NCBI RefSeq assembly: GCF_004353905.1
Contig: NZ_SMOD01000021.1
Location: 62,001 to 126,000, forward strand
Direction: 5' to 3'
DNA: 64,000 nucleotides
Source of the DNA: Paraburkholderia guartelaensis
GTDB lineage: Bacteria > Pseudomonadota > Gammaproteobacteria > Burkholderiales > Burkholderiaceae
The notes under the pieces were generated by a model, which did no database searches, was not told the origin of the DNA, and saw only the letters and a list, made by a program, of their open reading frames with translations. The position numbers and the translations under genes are program-made. Below, piece after piece: positions 26,336 to 35,200 of this stretch (position 1 is its first letter; each line of letters starts with the position of its first letter).

Positions 26336-26962
26336 GTGAAAACCTTGCTGTCGATCTGTCTCCTGCCGATGCTCGTCGCCCTCGCCGGATGTGCGGGCGT
26401 GACGACCGACGTCGCGGCCACGGGCGCGCTGCCCGCTGCGGCTGCGGGAAGCCAACCCGCGACCTACCGTTTTGCGCCGACGCCCGCCCAGGCCGATGCG
26501 GGCGAGATCCTCCCGTACCAGGCGTTGCTGAGCGACGGTCTCGCGCAGCGCGGCTTCAAGGCAGGCGCGCCCGAGGCGGCGCGCTTTCTTGTCTCGGTGG
26601 CGTGGGACACGCATCCCGCCGAGGTGAAAGTCGTGGACAGCGGCTGCGGCGCCGGCTGCGCGCCGGCCGAGGGGCTGTCGTTGCCGTGGTTCGGGCGGCC
26701 CTACGTGCATACACTGACGCTGCGTTTTTTCGCGTTGCCCGATGGTAACGAGGTCTACAAAGTAAGCGCCGTGAAGCGCGACCGCAACGCCGACGCCCGC
26801 GAGGCCGTGCCCTACCTCGTGGCGGGCGCACTGGCGCGGCTGCCGTACGCGGGCGCGCCGCAATGGCGCGTCAAGTTGAAGAGTCCGGCCAACGCCGGCA
26901 CGGCGGATCAAGCGCCGGGCATGCCGGAAGTGCTCTCCGTCTCGCCCGTCAATCCGCAGTAG
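26336..26962 (+). CDS. DUF4136-like lipoprotein
   Basis: A 208-residue predicted outer-membrane or periplasmic lipoprotein. The signal ends in the lipobox VALAGC (Cys near residue 18). The body has the pattern of DUF4136 proteins: TYRFAPTPAQADAGE, then LLSDGLAQRGFKAGAPEAARFLVSVAWDT, and a strand with LTLRFFALPDGNEVYKVSA. An insert with two cysteines (SGCGAGCAP) precedes the second half. Function is unknown. The GTG at 26336 lies 6 nt after GGAG and gives the signal peptide directly; an ATG four codons upstream overlaps that site. It follows the kinase gene by 96 nt and may be cotranscribed. Confidence 0.82.
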   Translation: MKTLLSICLLPMLVALAGCAGVTTDVAATGALPAAAAGSQPATYRFAPTPAQADAGEILPYQALLSDGLAQRGFKAGAPEAARFLVSVAWDTHPAEVKVVDSGCGAGCAPAEGLSLPWFGRPYVHTLTLRFFALPDGNEVYKVSAVKRDRNADAREAVPYLVAGALARLPYAGAPQWRVKLKSPANAGTADQAPGMPEVLSVSPVNPQ

Positions 26963-27061
26963 TTCAGGGCAACTTTTCCCAGGCCGCGCCGAACGCGATG
27001 GCGCTATGCTGACTCCAGAATCTGGCGCAACGGTTGCGCGCAGACATTACGGGAGTCGCTC

Positions 27062-27442
27062 ATGTTCGATCACATTGGATTGCGCGTGCAGGATCTCGCA
27101 CGCAGCGTGCGTTTTTACGAGGCGCTGCTTGCGCCGCTAGGCGTCGTGGTGTGCATGAGCGACGACACCTACGCAGGGCTCGGCCAGCCGGGCGAGCCCA
27201 AACTCTGGCTGCACGCCGTATCCGCCGACGCCGCGCTGGCGCCACGCGGCGTGCATGTGGCATTCGCGGCGGCGAACCGCGCGGCCGTCAAAGGGTTCTA
27301 TGAAGCGGGCCTGCGCGCAGGCGCGAAAGACAATGGCGAACCCGGCGTGCGTGCCGACTACAGCCCCGACTATTACGCAGCATTCCTGATCGATCCCGAC
27401 GGCAACAACGTCGAGGCCGTCTGCTACGCGCCCGAAGCGTGA
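27062..27442 (+). CDS. VOC (glyoxalase/bleomycin-resistance fold) family protein
   Basis: A 126-residue vicinal-oxygen-chelate protein. MFDHIGLRVQDLARSVRFYEALLAPLG is the classical first beta-alpha-beta unit, with a metal-ligand His at residue 4. GVHVAFAAANRAAVKGFYEAGL starts the second module, and FLIDPDGNNVEAVCY carries the C-terminal Glu. Members are metal-dependent lyases, dioxygenases or resistance proteins; nothing shows the substrate here. A GGAG lies before the ATG. Its stop faces that of bluB, 7 nt away. Confidence 0.9.
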   Translation: MFDHIGLRVQDLARSVRFYEALLAPLGVVVCMSDDTYAGLGQPGEPKLWLHAVSADAALAPRGVHVAFAAANRAAVKGFYEAGLRAGAKDNGEPGVRADYSPDYYAAFLIDPDGNNVEAVCYAPEA

Positions 27443-27449
27443 TCGGGTG

Positions 27450-28142
27450 TCAGGTGCCGGGTGCTGTATCCGGCGCCGCTTCGGGCACGCTGGCTGCCTC
27501 ATCCTGCGGCCAGCGGTTTTCGAACACGCATTCGCCAAGCGGCTTGCGTTCGGCCCACTTCTCCATTTCGAGCATCGGTTGCGGGTAGAACGCGTCGACC
27601 TGACCCACGCAGAGTATCGCCACCGGTTTGGCGCCGGGCGGCATGGCCAGCAGGGCGCGCACCTCGTCGACGTCGAAGATCGACACCCAGCCCATGCCGA
27701 GCCCTTCGGCGCGCGCCGCGAGCCACATGTTCTGGATCGCGCACGCCACCGAGGCGAGGTCCATCTCAGGCAGCGTGCGCCGGCCGAAGACGTGGGCCTC
27801 GCGCCGGTCCATCAGGGCGACCACCAGCACCTCGGCGCAATCGCGCATGCCTTCGACCTTGAGCTTCATGAACTCGTCGCGGCGTTTGCCCAGCGCGTCG
27901 GCGGTCGCGACGCGTTCGCGCTCGACCGTCGCGTGCAGCTGCTCGCGCAACGAATGGTCCGTGATGCGCACAATCCGCCACGGCTGCATGAAGCCCACGC
28001 TCGGCGCGTGATGCGCGGCGTCGAGCAGGCGCGCGAGCGTCGCGGGATCGATCGGGCCCGGCGCGAAGTGCCGCATGTCGCGGCGCTCGTAAATCGCACG
28101 GTAGACCGCCGCGCGTTCGGCTTCGTCAAAGGGCTGTGCCAT
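27450..28142 (-). CDS. bluB: 5,6-dimethylbenzimidazole synthase BluB
   Basis: Converts reduced FMN with oxygen to 5,6-dimethylbenzimidazole, the lower ligand of vitamin B12. The 230-residue protein has the nitroreductase fold with BluB-specific blocks: AIYERRDMRHFAPGPIDPATL, HHAPSVGFMQPWRIVRI and LGMGWVSIFD. It is the last gene of the cobE-cobO-cobB-bluB operon, and its start overlaps the end of cobB by 17 nt, so translation is coupled. It converges with the VOC gene. The requirement for oxygen agrees with the aerobic CobG-type pathway encoded here. Confidence 0.95.
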   Translation of the reverse strand: MAQPFDEAERAAVYRAIYERRDMRHFAPGPIDPATLARLLDAAHHAPSVGFMQPWRIVRITDHSLREQLHATVERERVATADALGKRRDEFMKLKVEGMRDCAEVLVVALMDRREAHVFGRRTLPEMDLASVACAIQNMWLAARAEGLGMGWVSIFDVDEVRALLAMPPGAKPVAILCVGQVDAFYPQPMLEMEKWAERKPLGECVFENRWPQDEAASVPEAAPDTAPGT

Positions 28143-29436
28143 GGAAGAGTGCGGCCGCGAAAGCCGGGTTGGAGGGCCAGTAAGCGTGCATATAGGTGGC
28201 CGTGATCGAGCCGTGCCGGTACAGCGCCTCGCCGGGCGCGCCAGTTTGTACGTGGCGCGCCGTCAGCGCGGGCGCAAGCGGCGTGGTGACGCGCGAATAG
28301 TGAAACGTGTGGCCGCGCAGCGTGCCATGCGCGCCGTCGAGCTGCTGCATGCCGAGCGCCGCGAAGCGCCTTTGCATGACTGCCTCGCCGGGCAGCAGGC
28401 CGAGCATCGGCGTGCGCGTGCCTCCCACGTCGGTCAGTGTATCGAGCAGATAGAGCATGCCCCCGCATTCGGCGACGAGCGGCTTTCCCGCGGATACATG
28501 TGCGCGCAACGAATTCGCGCTCTGCCTATTTTGCGCGAGCGTCGAAGCGTGCAGCTCGGGATAGCCGCCTGGCAGAAAGATCGCGTCGGCGCTGGCGGGC
28601 GCGGGCTCGTTTGCGAGCGGCGAGAAGTAACTCACACTCGCGCCCAGCGTTTCGAGCAACGCAATGTTCGCCGGATAGAGAAAGGAGAACGCGGCGTCGC
28701 GCGCAATGGCGATATGACGGCCTTCGAGCCCGCGTTCAATCGCTTCGTCATGCGAAGGATTGGTGAATTCCACCGCAGGCGGCAATTCGGCGAGCGCGGT
28801 TTGCGCGAGCGCGTCGGCGGCGCGTTCGATGCGCGCGTCGAGGTCGTCGATTTCCGCGGCCTGATGCAGGCCGAGATGGCGATCGGGCAACTCCATCGCC
28901 GCCTCGCTCGGGACGTGCCCGAGCCAGCGCACGTCGGCGGGCAATGCCTCCTGCAGCATCTGCGCGTGGCGCGGCGAGCCCACGCGGTTCGCCAGCACGC
29001 CGTGAAACGGCACTTCCGGCCGAAAACGCGCGAGACCAAACGCGATCGCGCCGAAGGTCTGCGCCATCGACTTCGCGCTGACGATGGCGGCCACCGGCAC
29101 GCCAAACTCAGTCGCGAGATCGGCGCTGCTCGGCGTGCCGTCGAACAGGCCCATCACGCCTTCGATGAGGATCAGGTCGGCTTCGCGCGCGGCCTGCGCG
29201 AGCAGGGCGCGGCACGCTTCTTTACCCACCATCCACAAGTCGAGCGAGAGTACGGGCGCGCCGCTCGCGCGTGCGAGGATCATGGGGTCGAGAAAATCCG
29301 GCCCCGTCTTGAAGACGCGCACGCGTCGGCCCGCGCGCCGGTGCAGGCGCGCGAGGCCGGCCGTGAGCGTGGTCTTGCCCTGGCCCGAAGCGGGCGCGCT
29401 GATGAAGAGCGCGGGGCAGGCAACCGTTGCGCTCAT
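28126..29436 (-). CDS. cobB: Cobyrinate a,c-diamide synthase CobB
   Basis: Amidates the a and c carboxylates using glutamine and ATP; in the aerobic pathway the substrate is hydrogenobyrinate. The 436-residue protein has an N-terminal ATP-binding domain with P-loop ISAPASGQGKTTL (about residues 13-25) and FKTGPDFLDP, and a C-terminal class I-like glutamine amidotransferase domain with the nucleophile Cys in LVAECGGMLYL (near 325) and a conserved His in HTFHYSR. It starts 4 nt after cobO and overlaps bluB by 17 nt. Confidence 0.96.
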   Translation of the reverse strand: MSATVACPALFISAPASGQGKTTLTAGLARLHRRAGRRVRVFKTGPDFLDPMILARASGAPVLSLDLWMVGKEACRALLAQAAREADLILIEGVMGLFDGTPSSADLATEFGVPVAAIVSAKSMAQTFGAIAFGLARFRPEVPFHGVLANRVGSPRHAQMLQEALPADVRWLGHVPSEAAMELPDRHLGLHQAAEIDDLDARIERAADALAQTALAELPPAVEFTNPSHDEAIERGLEGRHIAIARDAAFSFLYPANIALLETLGASVSYFSPLANEPAPASADAIFLPGGYPELHASTLAQNRQSANSLRAHVSAGKPLVAECGGMLYLLDTLTDVGGTRTPMLGLLPGEAVMQRRFAALGMQQLDGAHGTLRGHTFHYSRVTTPLAPALTARHVQTGAPGEALYRHGSITATYMHAYWPSNPAFAAALFHGTAL

Positions 29437-29440
29437 GCGC

Positions 29441-30046
29441 TTAAAACTCCACGCCCTTTTGCGCCTTCACGCCTTGCTCGCGATACGGATGCTTCACGAG
29501 GCGCATTTCGGTGACGAGGTCGGCGGCTTCGATCAGGGCGTCGGGCGCGTGGCGGCCCGTCACGACCACGTGCACGTGCGGCGCGCGCGACGCAATCACG
29601 CCGAGCACTTCGTCGAGCGGCAGGTACTCGTATTTGAGCACCGTGTTGAGTTCGTCGAGGATCACCATGGCGTAGTCGCCGCTTTCGATCATGCGCTTCG
29701 CTTCGTCCCAACCCTTGCGGGCGGTGGCGATGTCGCCGTCGCGATTCTGCGTGTTCCAGGTGTAGCCGTCGCCCATCGTCACGAAATCGCAGTGCGCAAC
29801 GCTGCCGAGAAAATCGCGTTCGGCCGTGTGCAGCGCGCCCTTGATGAACTGCACGACGCCGAGCTTCATGCCGTGGCCGAGCATGCGCACCGCCATGCCG
29901 AACGCGGCCGTGCTCTTGCCCTTGCCGTTGCCGGTGTTGACGATCAGCAGGCCCTTTTCATGCGTCGCGGCGGCCTGCTTCTTCTCGTGGCCCTCGCGGC
30001 GGCGTTGCGTCATGCGTTGGTGCGATTCGGGATCGGTTTTCATCAT
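29441..30046 (-). CDS. cobO: Cob(I)yrinic acid a,c-diamide adenosyltransferase CobO
   Basis: Attaches the 5'-deoxyadenosyl ligand to cob(I)alamin precursors using ATP. A 201-residue protein of the CobA/CobO/BtuR type, with P-loop NTGNGKGKSTAAFG (about residues 36-49), VQFIKGA, and DELNTVLKYEYLP with the conserved Asp-Glu. The start is the first of two adjacent ATGs at 30046; its ATGA overlaps the cobE stop, so the two are translationally coupled. Together with the rest of the cluster it supplies adenosylated corrinoid, the form used by the class II reductase at the left edge. Confidence 0.96.
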   Translation of the reverse strand: MMKTDPESHQRMTQRRREGHEKKQAAATHEKGLLIVNTGNGKGKSTAAFGMAVRMLGHGMKLGVVQFIKGALHTAERDFLGSVAHCDFVTMGDGYTWNTQNRDGDIATARKGWDEAKRMIESGDYAMVILDELNTVLKYEYLPLDEVLGVIASRAPHVHVVVTGRHAPDALIEAADLVTEMRLVKHPYREQGVKAQKGVEF

Positions 30047-30534
30047 CGGGACTGGGTTGGTTGCGGCGCTTTCGCGTCCGCGTTTGCGTGATTTGGCAGA
30101 AAGCCTGCGATTGCGACTGTCACACCGTCGAGCGCCAGCTTGCCGCGCACGAGCGGGGCGCCGCCCGCCGCAAGACGCGCGCAGGGCTCGCACACGCCGT
30201 CCACGCCGAATTGCGCTTGCGCGGCGGCGGAGGGCGGCGCAATGGTGGGCGTCGCGGCGAGTTGCTCGCGCGTGTACGTGTGCAACGGCAGCGCATGGGC
30301 TGTGCAGAACGCTTGCAATGCGGGTTCGCCGGATTTGGCGTCGATCGTTGCCACAGCCGTTACGCTGTCGAGCGGCCATGCGCCGAGCGCAGCGCGCACA
30401 GCGGCCTCGACCTGATCGAGCGTCACGCCGCGCCGGCAGCCGATGCCGAGCGCAAGCGGCGGCACGCGCTGCGTGGGTTCCAGCGTGGCTTCGAATGAGG
30501 CTGCGCGCGAGGCGCTTTTTTCGGCAAGATTCAC
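30043..30534 (-). CDS. cobE: CobE/CbiG C-terminal-domain protein
   Basis: A 163-residue protein equivalent to CobE, which corresponds to the C-terminal domain of CbiG. The core LALGIGCRRGVTLDQVEAAV and KSGEPALQAFCTAHALPLHTYTREQL are characteristic. In the anaerobic pathway CbiG opens the ring lactone; the precise role of CobE in the aerobic pathway is unsettled. The start is a GTG at 30534, with no good ribosome binding site, so it may begin slightly further in. It is the first gene of the minus-strand operon and is divergent from the cobW riboswitch. Confidence 0.9.
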   Translation of the reverse strand: MNLAEKSASRAASFEATLEPTQRVPPLALGIGCRRGVTLDQVEAAVRAALGAWPLDSVTAVATIDAKSGEPALQAFCTAHALPLHTYTREQLAATPTIAPPSAAAQAQFGVDGVCEPCARLAAGGAPLVRGKLALDGVTVAIAGFLPNHANADAKAPQPTQSR

Positions 30535-30693
30535 GGCAAGAGCGTCGATCGAAGGCGTGACCGCAGAGGCAAAACGAGCAAAGCGTGTCGCGTTCCGGCC
30601 GGCGCCGGATGCGCGCTACGATAGCACACGCTTTTGCGGCTTCCCACGCCTTCCTTGACGCGCAGGCCCCCCGCGCCTACACTCGCACGCACT

Positions 30694-30940
30694 CTGGTGC
30701 TCGCGCGCGCGATCCATAATGCGCGCGCAGTTAAACGGGAATCAGGGAGCCATCCCGCCTCGGGCATGGCCAACCTGAACTGCACCCGCAACGGTACAAC
30801 GAGCGCGGCGTTCGCACGAATGCCGCAAACCGCTTCCATGCTTTACGCAGTTCACGCCACTGTGCAAGCCGGCCGCAAGGCCGCTCGCGCGGGAAGGCGA
30901 AGCGGTGTTTCGTCAGTCCGGATACCGGCCAGATACGTGG
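30694..30940 (+). ncRNA. Cobalamin riboswitch upstream of cobW
   Basis: The conserved aptamer elements occur in order: TTAAACGGGAATCAGGGAGC (from 30731), CTGAACTGCACCCGCAACGG (around 30775-30795), the B12-box strand GCCACTG (around 30856), GGGAAGGCGAAGCGG (around 30891) and GTCAGTCCGGATACCGGCC (30913-30931). The ends are approximate. It precedes cobW by about 220 nt and should lower expression of cobW-cobN-chlI/chlD when adenosylcobalamin is plentiful. I did not find a clear terminator hairpin in the expression platform. Confidence 0.9.
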
Positions 30941-31159
30941 GATTCGCGCTGCGGGGATGCGGCGCCGGGTCCGTGATTTTCATGCGTCAGCCGGGCGAGG
31001 CCTGGGTGCGTTTCTGGCCGTTCGTCCCCTGCAGGTTGTTGAATCGTTGCGCGTGACAGCGTCTCCATGGATACGTGTGAGCGCAACACGACACCCGCAC
31101 GAACGGCAAGCGCGACGCACTATGCCCCTCGATACGGCCTGGCGCCGAAGGAGCACTTC

Positions 31160-32251
31160 ATGCAAATGCGCAAGATTCCGGTCACGATCGTGACGGGCTT
31201 TCTCGGCAGCGGTAAAACCACGCTGCTGCGTCACATTCTTCAGCACGCGGGCGGCCTGCGCGTCGCGGTCATCGTCAACGAATTCGGCGAACTCGGCATC
31301 GACGGCGAAATTCTGCGTGGCTGCGGTATCGGCTGCGACGAGAACGGCAACGAAACGGGAGGCCAGCTCTACGAGCTCGCGAACGGCTGCCTCTGCTGCA
31401 CCGTGCAGGAAGAGTTTTTCCCCGTGATGGAGAAACTGCTCGAACGCCGCGGCGATGTCGATCACGTGCTGATCGAAACCTCGGGTCTCGCGCTGCCCAA
31501 GCCGCTCGTGCAGGCTTTCAACTGGCCGTCGATCCGCAACGCGTTCACCGTCGATGCGGTCGTGACCGTGGTGGACGGCCCCGCCGCCGCGAGCGGCCAG
31601 TTCGCCGAAAATCCGCAGGCCGTGGACGCGCAGCGCCGCGCCGATCCGAATCTCGATCACGAATCGCCGCTGCACGAGCTGTTCGAAGACCAGCTTTCGG
31701 CCGCCGACCTCGTCATTCTCAACAAGACCGATCTGCTGGACGTTGCGGGCCAGGAAGCGCTCATCGCCGAACTGCGCGAAGAGCTGCCGTCGCAAGTGAA
31801 GATCGTGCGCGCGCAGCACGGCAAGCTCGATCTGCATACGCTGCTCGGGCTCGAGGCGGCCTCGGAGGAGAGCATTCATCTGCGGCACGACCATCACGGT
31901 TCCGCCGACGATCCCGATCATCACCATGACGAGTTCGATTCGGTCGTGGTGTCAGGCGCTGCCGCTTCGCGCGAGACCGTGATCGAGGCGCTGCAACAAC
32001 TCGTCGATGCGCACACGATCTATCGCGTGAAGGGCTTTGCCGCGTTGCCGGGCGCGCCCATGCGCCTCGTGATTCAAGGCGTGGGCCGCCGCTTCGACAG
32101 CTATTTCGATCGCCGCTGGAACGCGCAGGAAAGCGCGGCGCAGCCGCTGGCGAGCCGCTTCGTGCTGATCGGCGAAGACCTCGACGGCGCGACGCTGCAA
32201 GCGGCCTTCGATACCGCATTGGCGAACGTGCAGACCGCGGGCGCGAAGTGA
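31160..32251 (+). CDS. cobW: CobW GTPase metallochaperone
   Basis: A 363-residue G3E-family GTPase thought to deliver cobalt to the CobN chelatase. Visible are the P-loop IVTGFLGSGKTTLLRHIL (about residues 10-27), the metal-binding CXCC motif in NGCLCCT (near 75-80), LIETSGLALPKP, NKTDLL, and a His/Asp-rich metal-binding linker (about 238-256) before the CobW C-terminal domain. The ATG at 31160 has AAGGAG upstream; an open extension to 31067 lacks homology. It is the first gene behind the cobalamin riboswitch, 27 nt before cobN. Confidence 0.96.
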   Translation: MQMRKIPVTIVTGFLGSGKTTLLRHILQHAGGLRVAVIVNEFGELGIDGEILRGCGIGCDENGNETGGQLYELANGCLCCTVQEEFFPVMEKLLERRGDVDHVLIETSGLALPKPLVQAFNWPSIRNAFTVDAVVTVVDGPAAASGQFAENPQAVDAQRRADPNLDHESPLHELFEDQLSAADLVILNKTDLLDVAGQEALIAELREELPSQVKIVRAQHGKLDLHTLLGLEAASEESIHLRHDHHGSADDPDHHHDEFDSVVVSGAAASRETVIEALQQLVDAHTIYRVKGFAALPGAPMRLVIQGVGRRFDSYFDRRWNAQESAAQPLASRFVLIGEDLDGATLQAAFDTALANVQTAGAK

Positions 32252-32278
32252 ACGCGCTGAGCTAGACGAGGCCGTCAC

Positions 32279-35200
32279 ATGCATTTGCTGCGCACTACGC
32301 CGGGCGGTTTCGTCGACGACACGCAGGGCGTTATCCGTATCGACCAGCAGCCCGCCGAGATCGTCGTGCTCAGTTCGGCAGACACGACGCTCGCGCTGCT
32401 GGCGAGCGTCGTGCCGCGCCTGCCCGCAGGTTTTCCGAGCGTGCGGCTCGCGAACGTCACGTATCTGCGCCAGCCCGCGTCGGTGGACTTCTACGTCGAA
32501 GACGTCTTGCAGCACGCGCGCGTGGTGGTGGTCGATCATCTGGGCGGCGAAACGTACTGGCCGTATGGCATCGAGCAGGTCGTCTCGCTCGCCGAGCGCC
32601 GCGGGCAACTGCTCGCGATGTTTTCGGGCGACTTGCAGGAAGACCCCAATCTCATCGCCAAGAGCCGCGCCGAGCCCGAGTTTTGCCGCTTGCTGTGGCG
32701 CTATCTGCGCGAAGGCGGCGCAGCCAACGCCGAATCGTTCCTGCGTGCGCTCGCGTGGCGCGCATTCGACTGGGGTAGCGAGCCTGCGCCGCCCGTTGCG
32801 CTGCCGGCCGCCGCGCTCTATTGCCCGCAGCGCGACGTCGCGACCATCGACGAATGGCGCGCGCGCTGGCAACCCGGCGCGCCGGTTGTCGCACTGCTGT
32901 TTTACAAGGCGCATTTGCAGGCAGCGAACACCGCCGCTTTCGATGCCCTCATCGCCGCGCTGCTGGCGCGCGGCATGAATCCGCTCCCGCTTGCGATCAC
33001 GTCGCTCAAGGACACCTTGAGCCGCGACGTGCTCGATCAACTGGCGGCCGAGCACGATGTCTCGCTTGTGCTGAATACCACGGCATTTGCAGCTTCGTCG
33101 CTGGACGACCCCGAACCGATCGCGCTCGCCGGCGACGCGCCTGTGCTCCAGGTGATCCTGAGCGGCGGCAATCGCGAAGACTGGGTGAAGGACAATCACG
33201 GCCTGAATTCGCGGGATATCGCCATGCATATCGCGCTGCCCGAAGTGGACGGCCGGGTGATTACGCGCGCGATCAGCTTCAAGGGCCTCGCGTACCACTG
33301 CAAGGAGACGCAGGTCGATGTCGTGCGCTATCAGCCCGATGTCGAGCGCGTGGCGTTCGTCGCCGAACTTGCGCGCCGGTGGTGTCGCTTGCGCAGCCTG
33401 CCGAACGAAGAGAAGAAACTCGCGCTCGTGCTCGCGAACTATCCGATGAGCGAAGGGCGTATCGGCAACGGCGTGGGGCTCGACACACCGGCCTCGGTGG
33501 TCGGCATCCTGCGCATGCTGCGTGACGAAGGCTATCGCGTGGCCGATCTTCCCGAAGACGGCGACGCGCTCATGCGCATCCTCACGCAGGGCGTGACGAA
33601 CGATCCGGACACGCGCGCGCTGCGCCCCGCGTGGCAGAGTCTTTCCCTCGATGACTACCGCGCGCGCTTCTCGCAGTTGCCCGCCGAGGCACAAAACGCG
33701 CTGATCGCGCGCTGGGGCGTACCGGAGGATGACCCCACGGTGCGCCGCGGCCGCTTCATGATTGCGGGCTGGCGCTGTGGCCAGGTGTTCGTGGGCATCC
33801 AGCCTTCCCGCTCGCGCGGCGACGACACCTACGCGAACTACCACGACGCCGAACTCGTGCCGCCGCATGCGTATCTCGCGTTTTACTTCTGGCTTCGCGA
33901 GACCTTCGGCATCGACGCCATCGCGCACGTGGGCAAGCACGGCAACCTGGAGTGGCTGCCGGGAAAAAGCGTGGCGCTCGCCGACACCTGCTGGCCCGAC
34001 ATGGCGCTCGGGCCGCTGCCGCATCTGTACCCGTTCATCGTCAACGATCCGGGCGAGGGGAGCCAGGCCAAACGCCGCGCCCAGGCCGTGATCATCGACC
34101 ACCTGATGCCGCCGCTCACGCGCGCCGAAAACTACGGGCCGCTGCAAGACCTGGAGCGTCAGGTCGATGAGTATTACGAAGCATTGATGGTGGACCCGCG
34201 CCGCGCGAAGCTGCTGCGCAAGACCATACTCGCGACCATCATCGAGCATCGGCTGCACGAGGAATTGAGCGTTTCCGCGCCGCAGGATCAGGCCGGCGAA
34301 GACGAATTGCTCACGCGCGCCGACGCTTACCTGTGCGAACTGAAGGAAGCGCAGATTCGCGACGGCCTGCATACGTTCGGCGAATCGCCGCAAGGCCAGC
34401 AGCGGCGCGACACGCTGCTCGCGCTCGGGCGCTATGCGTGCGGCGACGGGCAGGGCGCGAACGCGGGCCTCATCGACGCGCTCGCGCGAGACTTGTGCAT
34501 CGATCATCTCGTCGATCCGGCCACGGTCGATTGGGCTGCGCCGTGGCAGGGTCCGCGTCCACCGCTGCTCGCAGCGGTGAGCGATACGCCATGGCGTCAT
34601 GCGGGCGACACGCGCGAACGCCTGGAAATGCTCGCGTCCACGCTGATTGAAGACATTTGCTCAGGTCAACGAAGCGATGTGGATACTGCGTCGCTGCCCC
34701 ACGCGACCCAGGCGCTCGCGCGCCTGCGCGACGACGTGCTTCCCCGTCTCGACGCCTGCGGCCCCGAAGAGTTGCGCCAACTGCGCCGTGGCTTAGAAGG
34801 CCGCTTCGTGCCGCCAGGCCCGAGTGGTTCGCCCTCGCGCGGCCGCCCCGATGTGCTGCCCACGGGCCGCAACTTCTACTCCGTCGATACGCGCGCCATT
34901 CCGACGCAAGCGGCGTGGGCGCTCGGCATGAAATCGGCGCATCAACTCATCGAGCGTCATCTGCAAGAGCACGGCGACTACCCGCGCGCTGTGGGGCTTT
35001 CGGTCTGGGGCACGGCGACGATGCGCACCGGCGGCGACGACATCGCCCAGGCGTTCGCGCTGATTGGCGTGCGGCCGAAGTGGGCCGCCGGCAGCCAGCG
35101 CGTGACCGACTTCGAGATCATGCCGGTCGAGGCGCTGGACCGGCCGCGCATCGACGTGACGATGCGCGTATCGGGATTCTTCCGCGACGCGTTTCCCAAC

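Noticed and set aside
31952..34600. Long minus-strand open frame across cobW and cobN
   Set aside because: Antisense shadow of cobN with the same Arg/His-biased composition; cobN itself is unmistakable.
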